From NCBI GenBank assembly GCA_964367935.1, contig CAYIYZ010000004.1, positions 124,001 through 188,000 of the forward strand: a DNA stretch of 64,000 nucleotides, read 5' to 3'. A program made the translations under genes and the position numbers. The notes under the pieces are model-generated. The model was not told where the DNA came from, did not search any database, and was given only the letters and a program-made list of their open reading frames with translations. This document shows, piece by piece, positions 7,881 to 16,820 of this stretch. The DNA is from Scatomorpha sp964367935 (GTDB lineage: Bacteria; Bacillota; Clostridia; Oscillospirales; Oscillospiraceae). The number at the start of each line of letters is the position of its first letter. The stretch's first letter is position 1.

Positions 7881-9578
7881 CTAGATGTGTACAGCCTTTC
7901 CGTCAGCTGCGAGCGCAGCCTCACGCAAGCCCTCTGCCACTGTCGGGTGCGGATGTATTGTATCTGTCAACTCATCCAAAGTAGCCTCAAGCTTTATGGC
8001 AAGTGCAGCTTCGGTTATCATGTCCGTCGCCTGCGGTGCAAGTATATGCACACCCAGCACCTCGCCGTAACGCTCGCCCGCAAGAACCTTTATCATGCCC
8101 TTTGTGTGGCCGAGCACCAAGCTCTTACCATTAGCAAATGTCGGGAACTTGCCTACCTTATATGCTATCTTGCGCTCCTTAAGCTCCTCTTCTGTGAAGC
8201 CCACTCCGGCAAACTCAGGACCGACATAAGCGCAAGATGGGCTCGTATGCTCATCGAACTTTGCCTCATGTCCCATAGCATTCTCTGCCGCCACTTCGCC
8301 CATTACCATAGCTGCATGTGCGAGCATCAACTTGCCGTTACAGTCACCTATAGCATAAACGCCGTCTATATTCGTCTCCATCTTAGCATTCGTTTCGATG
8401 AAGCCCCATGCCGTTCTCATACCTATTTTCTCTAGGCCAAGCTTCTCTGTGTTCGGTGTACGTCCCACGCAAAGAAGTATCTTCTCGTACTTCTCCTCCA
8501 TGGTCGTGCCATCAGCCTTCAGTATCGTTGCGAGCGCACCCTTCTTCTTGTCCTTTATAGACAATACCTGTGTGCCTGTCATTATATTCATGCCACTCTC
8601 TTCAAGTTGTGCTATAAGCATATCGGTAAGTTCACCGTCCATCGTCGGTAGGATGCGAGGCATCATCTCAACCAATGTTACCTTCGTGCCAAAACGAGCG
8701 TAAACGCTACCAAGCTCAACGCCCGATACACCGCCGCCCACGACCAACATGCTCTCGGGTATGCGATCTAGCTCCAAGCACTCTGTCGTATCTATGCAAG
8801 CTTTCGACTCGTCGGAGCCGGGTATAGGTGCTAGCTTCGGGCGACTTCCCGTTGCTATTATTATCTTATCCGCAGTCAATACCTCGTCGCCGACCTTAAC
8901 TGTCTTGGGGCCTGTGAACACAGCCTCACCGGCTATGTGCTTTACCTTATTCTTCCTGATAAGACCCTTTACTCCGCCCGTGAGTTGCTCTACGATCATA
9001 GCACGATTTTTCTGAACCTGTGCCCAGTCAACTTCGACATTCTTCGCAACTACACCAATGTGCGCCGAGTTCTTCGCCTGCTCATATACCTCGGAGCTGT
9101 GTAGCAGAGCCTTCGTAGGCATGCAACCCCTGTTTAGGCAAGTGCCGCCGACCTTATCACTCTCAATAAGTGTTACGCTCGCGCCCAACTGAGCAGCTCT
9201 AAACGCCGCAACATAACCGCCGGGGCCGCCGCCTATTACTATTACACTGTTTTCCACCGCTGTCGGTGCTTGCTCCGTAACCTTAGTTTCCGTAGCCTCC
9301 ACCGCTGCTGCAGGTGCCGACGCAGTCTCTATTTCCTCACCGGCCTCGCCTATATACGCTACCTTCGTCAAGCAAGGCACAGTATCGCCTACCGGTACAA
9401 TTATCTTCAACAATACGCCGCTCACATCTGACTCACGTGCAGTCGTCAGCTTATCCGTCTCCACGTCAAACAGAGGCTCTCCTTCGTTTACGTAGTCGCC
9501 CTCAGCCTTATACCAACGGCTTATGCGTCCTTCCGTCATTGTTAGTCCCAACTTGGGCATCAGTATCTCTGTAGCCAT
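7881..9578 (-). CDS. lpdA: dihydrolipoyl dehydrogenase (E3) with N-terminal lipoyl domain
   Basis: E3 of a 2-oxoacid or acetoin dehydrogenase complex: it reoxidises dihydrolipoamide with NAD+. 565 aa, about 95 more than plain E3, because of an N-terminal lipoyl domain (residues 1-80, lipoylation Lys in VETDKLT) and an Ala/Glu linker. The FAD motif VIGGGPGGYVAA, the redox disulfide GGTCLNRGCMPTK and the C-terminal HPHPTVAEG catalytic His-Glu segment are all present. The start at 9576-9578 follows AAGGAGAAGG. Lipoyl-E3 fusions are known from clostridial acetoin dehydrogenase and pyruvate dehydrogenase operons. Confidence 0.95.
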   Translation of the reverse strand: MATEILMPKLGLTMTEGRISRWYKAEGDYVNEGEPLFDVETDKLTTARESDVSGVLLKIIVPVGDTVPCLTKVAYIGEAGEEIETASAPAAAVEATETKVTEQAPTAVENSVIVIGGGPGGYVAAFRAAQLGASVTLIESDKVGGTCLNRGCMPTKALLHSSEVYEQAKNSAHIGVVAKNVEVDWAQVQKNRAMIVEQLTGGVKGLIRKNKVKHIAGEAVFTGPKTVKVGDEVLTADKIIIATGSRPKLAPIPGSDESKACIDTTECLELDRIPESMLVVGGGVSGVELGSVYARFGTKVTLVEMMPRILPTMDGELTDMLIAQLEESGMNIMTGTQVLSIKDKKKGALATILKADGTTMEEKYEKILLCVGRTPNTEKLGLEKIGMRTAWGFIETNAKMETNIDGVYAIGDCNGKLMLAHAAMVMGEVAAENAMGHEAKFDEHTSPSCAYVGPEFAGVGFTEEELKERKIAYKVGKFPTFANGKSLVLGHTKGMIKVLAGERYGEVLGVHILAPQATDMITEAALAIKLEATLDELTDTIHPHPTVAEGLREAALAADGKAVHI

Positions 9579-9596
9579 AACCTTCTCCTTTAAATC

Positions 9597-9619
9597 GGAG
9601 CGGCATATTCTGCCGCTCC
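9597..9619 (-). other. intra-operon hairpin between E2 and E3
   Basis: Perfect 9-bp stem GGAGCGGCA/TGCCGCTCC with a 5-nt loop, followed on the minus strand by GATTTAAAGGAG, which holds the E3 ribosome binding site. It is likely an mRNA processing or stability element. Confidence 0.5.
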
Positions 9620-9632
9620 TACATACTAATAT

Positions 9633-10949
9633 TTAGGCGAGCATTAATGCAGGATTCTCCATCAGCGTCTTTATGCGCTGCATGAACTCCGCCGCAACTG
9701 CGCCATCTACTACCCTGTGATCCGCCGTCAAGGAGATGTTCATCATAGGACGAATTACCATCTCACCATCACGTACTACCACTTTGTCTTCCATGGTGTT
9801 TATACCAAGTATAGCCACTTCGGGCTGATTTATTATAGGTGTAAAGCTATCTATACCGTACATACCTAAATTCGTTATAGTGAATGTTCCGCCTCTCAGA
9901 CGATCGGGTGATATGGCTCCGCTACGTGCAGCATCCGCAAACTCTCTGATCTCCGCGGAAATTTCAGACAAGGTCTTCTTGTCCGCATTGGGTACGTTCG
10001 GTACCATTAGTCCGCCCTCAAGTGCTACAGCCACGCCAACATTTACATAATTTTTGTAAATTATGCTGTCACCGTCCACAGAGCAGTTAAGGTCAGGATA
10101 CTCTGTAAGAGCCTTCGCTACGAACTTCACTATAAGATCTGTATAGCTAACCTTCACTCCGTTAGCCTTGAGCTGTTCCCTATACGCACGTGCCTGACTC
10201 ATATCTATAGCAAGGTTGAAGCTGACCGTGGGACTGGTCTGCGCTGAGTATGACATGTTCTTTGCTATCGCCTTTCTCATGCCACTCATGGGTACAGTTT
10301 CCTCAGACTGAACTGTCTCAGTCGGTGCGGAGCCGCCCTTAAGGTATGCCAAGATATCCTGTGCAAGCACACGACCCTTAGTACCTATTTTATCTAACTC
10401 AACTCCTATATCGGCAGCAATCTTCTCAGCCAAAGGCGAAGCTTTAACGCCCTTAGCCGCAGTTGCCGACACACCATCTAAGTCCTTGGCTACAGCCATG
10501 CCCCTCACACCCGTGCCTTTCACGTTTGCGAGGTCTATGCCACGCTCGTTTGCGAGCTTCTTCGCATAGGGAGTAGCTGTTACATACTCACCTGCCGCAC
10601 GCACAGGTGCACTCGCACTCGTCGCACTCTCTACAGGCTTCGCTTCGGTCTTAACTTCAGCAGCTTTCTCAGGCGCAGCCGCCTGAGTTGCACCTGTCGG
10701 TGCAGCTTCACCGGCAGCACCAACATACGCCACTACTGACTTGCAAGGTACTGTCTCGCCCTGTGCTACTACTATCTTAAGCAATACGCCATCTTCATCG
10801 GCTTCAACATCGTTTGTGAGCTTATCCGTAGCAACCGAAAACAGTATGTCACCCTTCGATATGGTGTCACCCTCGTTTTTCTTCCATTGCTCTATAGTGC
10901 CCTCAAGCATTGTAAGTCCGAGCTTAGGCATTAAAATCTCTGTTGCCAT
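9633..10949 (-). CDS. dihydrolipoamide acyltransferase (E2)
   Basis: Core E2 subunit, 438 aa, which moves the acyl group from E1-bound TPP to CoA through its lipoyl arm. Order of domains: one lipoyl domain (1-80, Lys in ATDKLTND), an Ala/Glu/Pro linker, then two peripheral-subunit-binding-like segments (TPYAKKLANERGIDLANVKG near 125 and SPLAEKIAADIGVELDKIGT near 170), then the catalytic domain with TADHRVVDGAVAA near residue 410 (His and Asp of the acetyltransferase site). Most E2 proteins have one E1/E3-binding domain, so two is noteworthy. The start at 10947-10949 follows GGAGAGAT. Whether the substrate is pyruvate, acetoin or another 2-oxoacid is not decided by sequence alone. Confidence 0.93.
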   Translation of the reverse strand: MATEILMPKLGLTMLEGTIEQWKKNEGDTISKGDILFSVATDKLTNDVEADEDGVLLKIVVAQGETVPCKSVVAYVGAAGEAAPTGATQAAAPEKAAEVKTEAKPVESATSASAPVRAAGEYVTATPYAKKLANERGIDLANVKGTGVRGMAVAKDLDGVSATAAKGVKASPLAEKIAADIGVELDKIGTKGRVLAQDILAYLKGGSAPTETVQSEETVPMSGMRKAIAKNMSYSAQTSPTVSFNLAIDMSQARAYREQLKANGVKVSYTDLIVKFVAKALTEYPDLNCSVDGDSIIYKNYVNVGVAVALEGGLMVPNVPNADKKTLSEISAEIREFADAARSGAISPDRLRGGTFTITNLGMYGIDSFTPIINQPEVAILGINTMEDKVVVRDGEMVIRPMMNISLTADHRVVDGAVAAEFMQRIKTLMENPALMLA

Positions 10950-10968
10950 ATTATCTCTCCTTATTCAA

Positions 10969-11943
10969 TTACATGACTTCCTTAATGCCCTTTACCAAAT
11001 CCTCAGGGAATATTCTGTACATTTTCTCTAGTGTGGGTGCGAAGGGGATCGGAACAAAAGGTGCACCGTAACGAAGGATGGGTGCATCAAGATACTCCAG
11101 TGCCTCCTCAGCTACTGTTGCCGCTACCTCTGCCATGAAGCCACCCTGCTTAACAGCCTCTGCTACCAAGCAAAGCTTATGTGTCTTCTTCACAGAGTTT
11201 ATTACAGTCTCCTTATCCCAAGGTGTAAGTGTTATGAGGTCTATTACCTCTGCACTTATACCCTCTTTCGCAAGCTCGTCCGCCGCCGCACGTGCATTAA
11301 TCATAGCAGTTGAATATGAAACTATTGTTACGTCAGTGCCCTCACGCTCAACGCGTGCCTTGCCCAGCTCGTAAGGTACCTCGTCTGCCTTCTCAGGCAC
11401 TTCGCCGCTCCTCGGATACAGAACCTTGCTCTCAAAGTAAAGCACGGGGTCATCACTCTCTATAGCAGCCTTGAGCACCATCTTCGCATCATAAGGATTT
11501 GAAGGTGTTACTACTATTATGCCGGGGATGTGTGTGAACCATGACTCAACAGACTGTGAGTGCTGTGCCGCACCGCCGCCTGCAAGACCGTCAGGTGCAC
11601 GAAGTACCAACGGAAGCTTTGCCTGTCCGCCGAACATATAACGCATCTTCGCCATCTGGTTGAAGACCTCGTCCATGCTTACGCCTATAAAGTCTGCAAA
11701 GTGCATGTCTATTACGGGCCTTGAACCTGCCAAAGCCGCACCTACACCGCCGCCGACCAAAAATGTCTCGGATATCGGTGTATCTATTACCCTACCGGGA
11801 AACTCGTCCGGTAATCCCTTGAACTGACCGAAGATTCCGCCCTGACGTGCTATGTCTTCTCCGTACACAAATACGTCGGGGTACTTCTCCATCATTTCTA
11901 CCATCGCCTCGCGCGTGGCTTCAGAAAATGTTATATTACGCAT
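10969..11943 (-). CDS. 2-oxoacid/acetoin dehydrogenase E1 beta subunit
   Basis: 324-aa beta subunit of the TPP-dependent E1 heterotetramer. The N-terminus MRNITFSEATREAMVEMM, the acidic YGEDIARQGGIFG segment and the C-terminal PILRYGAPFVPIPFAP are typical of PdhB/AcoB. The gene lies 15 nt after E1 alpha and 19 nt before E2, in the standard alpha-beta-E2-E3 order. Length and sequence fit both acetoin dehydrogenase and pyruvate dehydrogenase, so the substrate is left open. Confidence 0.93.
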   Translation of the reverse strand: MRNITFSEATREAMVEMMEKYPDVFVYGEDIARQGGIFGQFKGLPDEFPGRVIDTPISETFLVGGGVGAALAGSRPVIDMHFADFIGVSMDEVFNQMAKMRYMFGGQAKLPLVLRAPDGLAGGGAAQHSQSVESWFTHIPGIIVVTPSNPYDAKMVLKAAIESDDPVLYFESKVLYPRSGEVPEKADEVPYELGKARVEREGTDVTIVSYSTAMINARAAADELAKEGISAEVIDLITLTPWDKETVINSVKKTHKLCLVAEAVKQGGFMAEVAATVAEEALEYLDAPILRYGAPFVPIPFAPTLEKMYRIFPEDLVKGIKEVM

Positions 11944-11958
11944 TATTTCGTACCTCCC

Positions 11959-12927
11959 TTAGTCTACATAGACATCCCTGTAGAACTCGGACGAATCCGG
12001 GTACTCACAGGAAAGCGCAAATTCCTTGGACTTAGCTATCGTCTCACGGCAGTTTTCCTTCACAGCCAAAAGCTCCTCAAGTGTAAACGTGCCGTCTGCT
12101 GTCTTCCTCTGCTCAAACAGCGTGATGGGGTCAGTTTCCTTATAGATGCTCTGAGTCTCTTCCTTCTGACGGTAAAGCTCAGGATCGCCTACATAGTGAC
12201 CCTCAATACGATAGGTCTTGCACTCAATAAATGTCGGACCATCGCCCCTACGTGCACGCTCAACTGCCTCAACAGTTGCCTCATACACTGCAAAAACGTC
12301 CTGTCCGTCTACAATGACAGCAGGCATATTGTAGCCCTTTGCCCTGTCGGAGATGTTCTCCACTGCCGTTGTTGTACGGTAAGGTGTCGTGGACGCCCAG
12401 CAGTTCATCTCATTTAGGAATATCATCGGCAGATTCCATGCAGCCGCTACGTTTGCAGCTTCGTGGAATGTTCCTCTGTTAGAAGCACCGTCACCGAAAA
12501 ACGCAACCGCTACCGAATCATTCTTCAGTATCATCTTGTTTGCCATAGCAGCGCCAGCAGCTATATTGAAACCGCCGCCTACTATGCCGTTTGCGCCCAA
12601 CATGCCCACGCTGAAGTCAGCTATATGCATGGAGCCGCCCTTACCCTTGCAGAGACCGTCTACCCTGCCGTAGATCTCCGCCATCATCTTAAATACGTCT
12701 GCGCCCTTTGCCACACAGTGACCGTGTCCTCTGTGTGTGCTTGTTATGAGATCCGTATCACGCAGAGCGCCGCACACGCCTGTCGCTATTGCTTCCTCAC
12801 CTATATAAAGGTGAACAAAGCCCGGAATCTCGCCGTTTAGAAAGTCTTTTTTAACAGACTCCTCAAAGTACCTGATGGTACACATTGTCTCGTAGAACTT
12901 CATTGCCTGCTCTCTTGAAACAGCCAT
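11959..12927 (-). CDS. 2-oxoacid/acetoin dehydrogenase E1 alpha subunit
   Basis: 322-aa TPP-binding alpha subunit of E1. The TPP/Mg motif begins FFGDGASNRGTFHEA and closes near LNEMNCWA (about residues 160-195); THRGHGHCVAKG is the conserved active-site segment. The ATG at 12925-12927 (MAVSREQAMKFYE) follows GAAGGGAAAATT and matches the family N-terminus; the frame is open further upstream from a GTG. First gene of the dehydrogenase operon, separated by a strong terminator from the TRAP genes before it, so it should have its own promoter or depend on readthrough. The short length resembles AcoA. Confidence 0.92.
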   Translation of the reverse strand: MAVSREQAMKFYETMCTIRYFEESVKKDFLNGEIPGFVHLYIGEEAIATGVCGALRDTDLITSTHRGHGHCVAKGADVFKMMAEIYGRVDGLCKGKGGSMHIADFSVGMLGANGIVGGGFNIAAGAAMANKMILKNDSVAVAFFGDGASNRGTFHEAANVAAAWNLPMIFLNEMNCWASTTPYRTTTAVENISDRAKGYNMPAVIVDGQDVFAVYEATVEAVERARRGDGPTFIECKTYRIEGHYVGDPELYRQKEETQSIYKETDPITLFEQRKTADGTFTLEELLAVKENCRETIAKSKEFALSCEYPDSSEFYRDVYVD

Positions 12928-12944
12928 AATTTTCCCTTCTTTCA

Positions 12945-12959
12945 TCAGTCTTTTATCAT
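12945..12959 (-). other. four-codon mini-ORF with strong ribosome binding site before E1 alpha
   Basis: On the minus strand GGAGGCTAATT is followed by ATG ATA AAA GAC TGA (MIKD, stop). Its stop overlaps an ATG that is in frame with E1 alpha, six codons before the chosen E1 alpha start. It may couple translation into E1 alpha, or the ribosome binding site may simply serve a longer E1 alpha start. Seen directly; function is inference. Confidence 0.35.
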
Positions 12960-13026
12960 AATTAGCCTCCACGCCTTCTATGTGCGTAAGAAACTATTAT
13001 CTACACATTTACGATTTACTACCCTA

Positions 13027-13069
13027 CAAAAAATTGCGCCGCAACCTTATTTCTACGGCTGCGGCGCAT
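13027..13069 (-). terminator. strong terminator after the TRAP operon
   Basis: On the minus strand a 12-bp stem (TGCGCCGCAGCC with GGTTGCGGCGCA, one G-U pair) and a 10-nt loop are followed by ATTTTTTG. It lies 76 nt after the dctP stop. Confidence 0.88.
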
Positions 13070-13080
13070 CGTTCACCGTT

Positions 13081-13117
13081 TACCTAAGTGCGATAGCTAA
13101 GCCGCCGCACTTAGGTA
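13081..13117 (-). other. second hairpin downstream of dctP
   Basis: Perfect 12-bp inverted repeat (TACCTAAGTGCG/CGCACTTAGGTA) with a 13-nt loop between the dctP stop and the terminator. It probably protects the 3' end of the dctP message, as binding-protein mRNAs are often kept abundant. Confidence 0.5.
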
Positions 13118-13144
13118 TATTTTGTTTTATACGCTATGCTTTAC

Positions 13145-14248
13145 TTACTCGCCTGTGAATGCTGCTATGTAAGCTGCTGCATCTTCTGCTGTCATGCCGT
13201 TCTCTACGAGCATGTTCTGGTAGAAGTCATATACAGGTGCGGAAAGTGTACGGAAAGCCTCTGCCTCCTCAACTGTCAGCTCGTGTACTTCTACACCGAA
13301 GTCAGCTTCCCAACGAGCGATGATCTCGTCGTCTGCTGCACGGTTGATCTCGCGCTGGTACTCAACTGTCTCCTGAGCTGCCTGCATTACGATCTCCTGC
13401 AGTGCCGGATCCAAAGAGTTGTAAAGATCCATGTTCATTGTGAACATGATGCAGTCATATGCGCCTGTCCACTTTGTTGCGTAGGTCTGTACTTCCTGTA
13501 CGGATGCGCTGTCCATTGTGGGGAAGGGGTTCTCCTGACCGTCGTATGTGCCGGTCTGTAGACCTGTGTAAACTTCAGACCAGTTAGCAGTCGTGTAGTC
13601 TGCGCCCCATGTGCCGTATGCCTCAAGCAGTACGGAAGAACCTGCTACGCGGATCTTTAGACCTTCCATATCAGCGGGAGTAGTGATGGGGTGTGAGCTG
13701 TTCGTTACGTGACGGAAGCCGTTCTCGCCCATGCCGAGGTACTGTAGGCCGTTCTCAGCCAAAAGACCTGTCATAGCCTCGCCGCCTGCACCGTCAAGTA
13801 CTGCATCTGCTTCTTCAACTGTCTCAAACAGGAAGGGAAGAGATACGACGCTGAAACGATCGTCAAATGTTGCGTAGATCAGGTTAGATGCCATGGACAT
13901 CTCGATTGTGCCGTCCATAGTGCCCTGAATGCCGTCTGCCTGGCTACCGTTTGTCAGCTGATCGCTGGGGTAGATGTCAACTGTGATTGCGCCGCCTGTG
14001 CGCTCGTTCATCAGCTGTGCAAAGTGATTACCAGCTGCTGCCCATGTGGATGTCTCGCCACCGGACATGCCCATCTTCCAGGTCATCTCCTCAAATGTCA
14101 CGTCGCCACCCTCGTCAGGTGTGCCGGACTCTGCGGGTTCTGCGGACTCTGCAGGTGCTGCAGACTCTGCAGGTGCCTCGTCGCCGCCGCAAGCAGCAAG
14201 AGCAAACACCATGCTCAGGCAAAGTAGGATTGCAAGAAACTTTTTCAC
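13145..14248 (-). CDS. dctP: TRAP transporter substrate-binding lipoprotein (DctP family)
   Basis: Extracytoplasmic substrate-binding protein of a TRAP transporter, 367 aa. A GTG start at 14246-14248 is chosen: GGAGG lies 10 nt upstream and the product then begins with a proper lipoprotein signal (VKKFLAILLCLSMVFALAAC, lipobox LAAC). A low-complexity Ala/Glu/Ser/Pro spacer of repeated PAES units (about residues 25-50) tethers the domain to the membrane. The conserved region GLKIRVAGSSVLLEAYGTWG near 190-210 carries the Arg that binds a substrate carboxylate in this family. It belongs with dctM and dctQ just upstream. The substrate is probably an organic acid; which one is unknown. Confidence 0.93.
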   Translation of the reverse strand: MKKFLAILLCLSMVFALAACGGDEAPAESAAPAESAEPAESGTPDEGGDVTFEEMTWKMGMSGGETSTWAAAGNHFAQLMNERTGGAITVDIYPSDQLTNGSQADGIQGTMDGTIEMSMASNLIYATFDDRFSVVSLPFLFETVEEADAVLDGAGGEAMTGLLAENGLQYLGMGENGFRHVTNSSHPITTPADMEGLKIRVAGSSVLLEAYGTWGADYTTANWSEVYTGLQTGTYDGQENPFPTMDSASVQEVQTYATKWTGAYDCIMFTMNMDLYNSLDPALQEIVMQAAQETVEYQREINRAADDEIIARWEADFGVEVHELTVEEAEAFRTLSAPVYDFYQNMLVENGMTAEDAAAYIAAFTGE

Positions 14249-14305
14249 TAGATTTTCCTCCGTTATTTTTATTAATTTAACCGCCATGCGGATAAATCCA
14301 TTACG

Positions 14306-15649
14306 CTAAGCAGCCGCGCCGCTCTCAAACAAGCCCTTTATTCCATCGGCTATCGCTGTTACCATATCGCCAAAGCCCGTGGATACAAACGGTACGTAGG
14401 TTACTACGAGAAGTACCACTATACACATCACTATCATCGGCCAGACCGCCTTTGATATCTGTGTGACAGACACTGAAATATTATCTCGTATCTTGAGGCC
14501 CGATGCAACAAAGAGGTTTACGCCAACAGGCGGTGTTACCTGTCCTATAGCAAGGTTAACCGTTGCTATTATACCAAACTGTACCAAATCTATGCCCAAA
14601 GTACGTGCAACAGGCATCATGATCGGAATGAATATGTACATCGCCGAGTTTGCATCAACAAAACAGCCGGCTATGAGGAATATAATATTTACGATTACAA
14701 GGAACACATACTTATTGCCCGACACATCCAAAAGGAGATCCTGTGCGGACTTCGCTATGCCCTCTGTCATCAGTACGTAGCTGAAAAGGCTCGCCGTCGC
14801 TATGATGAACATGATTCCACCTGTTGTCTTAGCTGAATCAACAAGTATATCAAACAGATCCTTTACCTTCAGCTCCTTGTATATGAAGAAGCCGACAAAC
14901 AGACCGTATACAACAGATACCGCCGCCGCTTCCGTCGGAGTGAACAAGCCGCCGTAGATACCGCCGAGAATTATGATCGGCATCAAAAACGCCCAAAACG
15001 CAGACTTAAATGCTGCTCTACGCTGCAGACGTGTTGCTTTCTCACGGCTGGGCTGTATGCCCTTCCTGCGACACTCCCACATTACAACTACTACAAGTGC
15101 AAGACCCATCAAGATACCCGGTACTATACCTGCCATGAACAAATCACCGACAGATTGTCCCGTTATGGACGCATACACTATAAACGCTATTGAAGGAGGT
15201 ATGACTATTGCTATGGACGAAGATGTTGCCATAAGTGCTGAGGCAAACGGTGCCTCAAAGCCGTCTCTATCTATCATAGCGGGAATGAGGATTATACCCA
15301 GAGCCGCAACCGTAGCCGGACCCGAGCCCGAAACCGCACCGAAGAAGCAAGCAACTATAACGCAGACGATAGCCACGCCACCACGCTTATGTCCCACACA
15401 AGCATCAGCGTAGTCTACAAGCCTCTTAGATATGCCCGCTTTCGCCATGATATTACCCGACAACACGAAAAACGGTATGGATAAGAGCAAGAACTTGCTC
15501 ATGCCTGTATATGTATTCGTTGCAATTATATTAAGTGGCATGCCGGCATATATGAGCGTCGCCACAGATGAAAGTCCCAAACATACTGAGATAGGTACAT
15601 TTAATAGGAGTAGTGCAAAAAAGCTACCAAACAGAATAATATTTTCCAT
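14306..15649 (-). CDS. dctM: TRAP transporter large permease (DctM)
   Basis: 447-aa membrane subunit that carries substrate and Na+ in the TRAP family, with about twelve hydrophobic segments. Conserved pieces include GAVSGSGPATVAALG (about 105-120) and NLAIGQVTPPVGVNLFVASG near residue 365. The start at 15647-15649 shares one base with the dctQ stop (TAATG), so the two are translationally coupled. It is the membrane partner of the DctP protein downstream. Confidence 0.95.
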   Translation of the reverse strand: MENIILFGSFFALLLLNVPISVCLGLSSVATLIYAGMPLNIIATNTYTGMSKFLLLSIPFFVLSGNIMAKAGISKRLVDYADACVGHKRGGVAIVCVIVACFFGAVSGSGPATVAALGIILIPAMIDRDGFEAPFASALMATSSSIAIVIPPSIAFIVYASITGQSVGDLFMAGIVPGILMGLALVVVVMWECRRKGIQPSREKATRLQRRAAFKSAFWAFLMPIIILGGIYGGLFTPTEAAAVSVVYGLFVGFFIYKELKVKDLFDILVDSAKTTGGIMFIIATASLFSYVLMTEGIAKSAQDLLLDVSGNKYVFLVIVNIIFLIAGCFVDANSAMYIFIPIMMPVARTLGIDLVQFGIIATVNLAIGQVTPPVGVNLFVASGLKIRDNISVSVTQISKAVWPMIVMCIVVLLVVTYVPFVSTGFGDMVTAIADGIKGLFESGAAA

Positions 15650-16185
15650 TATGCACTCACCTCTCCCTCAATCTTATCGAAACCCTCGCCCTTTACAAGG
15701 TGCATGATATTATCTATAGCGAACTCAACAAAATGCAAGGACATGAGCGCCGCACCCACAGGCACCGCAAGCTCAAACATCCATGCGCTTATACGCAAAA
15801 CGTCCGTCCTCTTGCCATTTTCCATCAGAGTCATTACTCTGTCAAGCCCGTTCTGGAACAATACAACACAGAACACTATGCTTATTACTACCACAAATAT
15901 ATTCAGCACTCTCTGCGCCTTACGAGGTATAACCGAGTTTATCAGCGCCATGCTCACAAGTCCGCCCTCTTCTCTTGCACACATCGCTGCGCCTACCATA
16001 CTCATAAGAACGAATATGTTAACAACAAGTTCCTCAGTGAACGAAAGTTGTCCTAAAGTCGATACACGTGCCACCACGTTCACAAAAGTTAGTGTAGTTA
16101 CCACTATCATGACCAACACTAACAACAGTTTCTCAACCGCTACTAAGCCGCTCATCACTTTCTTAAATCCCTTATAAGCTCCCAT
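15649..16185 (-). CDS. dctQ: TRAP transporter small permease (DctQ)
   Basis: 178-aa small membrane subunit with four hydrophobic helices (about residues 15-40, 50-75, 92-112, 130-150), which joins DctM to the binding protein. The start at 16183-16185 follows AGGGGGAAG, 10 nt after the PPC-domain gene. Its stop overlaps the dctM start by one base. Confidence 0.92.
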   Translation of the reverse strand: MGAYKGFKKVMSGLVAVEKLLLVLVMIVVTTLTFVNVVARVSTLGQLSFTEELVVNIFVLMSMVGAAMCAREEGGLVSMALINSVIPRKAQRVLNIFVVVISIVFCVVLFQNGLDRVMTLMENGKRTDVLRISAWMFELAVPVGAALMSLHFVEFAIDNIMHLVKGEGFDKIEGEVSA

Positions 16186-16195
16186 CGTCTTCCCC

Positions 16196-16663
16196 CTAAC
16201 CTTTCTTAGGACGTACTATAGGCACACCCAATTCTTCGTCCATGCGCCTGTCCATCCTGATGCCTTCAAACTCCGCTATAACTATATCCGCTGTCATCAG
16301 TATAGGGTTTCCCTCCACAAGATGACCTGCAAATGTATTGCCTTCACCATCTGCATAGCAACTATGTATGTGTAGTGACGCAATGCCGTCCGCTCCCTCG
16401 CAGATACTGCCCGACATGGATATTAGCTCTATTGCACCTTCTTTTACTATAGGGTCACTGTAGCCGTAGCCCGCCTTAGTGTCCGGTAGTTCCACAGGAT
16501 CGCAAAACTTTGCTACTGCCACACTACCTATGCCACTCAAAATCACGCCATGCCGTATTCCGCATTCCTCGCATACTCTCTCTATGCCCTTGTACAAATC
16601 CTCGCCCGGCGATAGCCTTATCGCTACCGTGCGACCTATCCTGCCCTCAGCGTAATCTATCAT
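16196..16663 (-). CDS. PPC (DUF296) domain protein
   Basis: 155-aa protein made of one PPC domain (plants and prokaryotes conserved, DUF296). In bacteria this domain forms trimers with a bound metal. The metal-site region ASLHIHSCYADGEGNTFAGH (about residues 104-123) holds the expected histidines and the following glycine-rich strand. The ATG at 16661-16663 is favoured because GGGGGCAGGGTG lies upstream and family members start with similar sequence (RTVAIRLSPGEDL). It is co-transcribed ahead of the TRAP genes. A catalytic or ligand-sensing role in the same pathway is possible; DNA binding like plant AT-hook PPC proteins is unlikely, as no AT-hook is present. Confidence 0.85.
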   Translation of the reverse strand: MIDYAEGRIGRTVAIRLSPGEDLYKGIERVCEECGIRHGVILSGIGSVAVAKFCDPVELPDTKAGYGYSDPIVKEGAIELISMSGSICEGADGIASLHIHSCYADGEGNTFAGHLVEGNPILMTADIVIAEFEGIRMDRRMDEELGVPIVRPKKG

Positions 16664-16731
16664 GCTACACCCTGCCCCCAGTTTTCTTTTTTGCAAAAGC
16701 GCCCTTTGGTATGACCATGCGCACATAAAAC

Positions 16732-16759
16732 AAGTTACCACGTTCTACGAAAATGTCAA
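16732..16759 (-). promoter_or_regulatory. predicted promoter of the PPC-TRAP operon
   Basis: Minus strand TTGACA (16759-16754), 16-bp spacer ending in TGG, then TAACTT (16737-16732). It lies in the 157-nt gap between the GntR gene and the PPC gene, so the TRAP genes can be transcribed apart from the regulator. Confidence 0.5.
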
Positions 16760-16820
16760 GTATTATTGCCATTTATCCAATCCATTGCAACAAAAAACAG
16801 CGTATTATACTAAATTATTT

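Noticed and set aside
13136..13561. Plus-strand cysteine-rich open frame opposite dctP
   Set aside because: Shadow of the dctP coding strand; codon use and lack of a ribosome binding site argue against a gene.
16196..16663. AT-hook DNA-binding regulator from the PPC domain
   Set aside because: Only the PPC domain is present; no AT-hook motif, so a nucleoid-type regulator call is unsupported.
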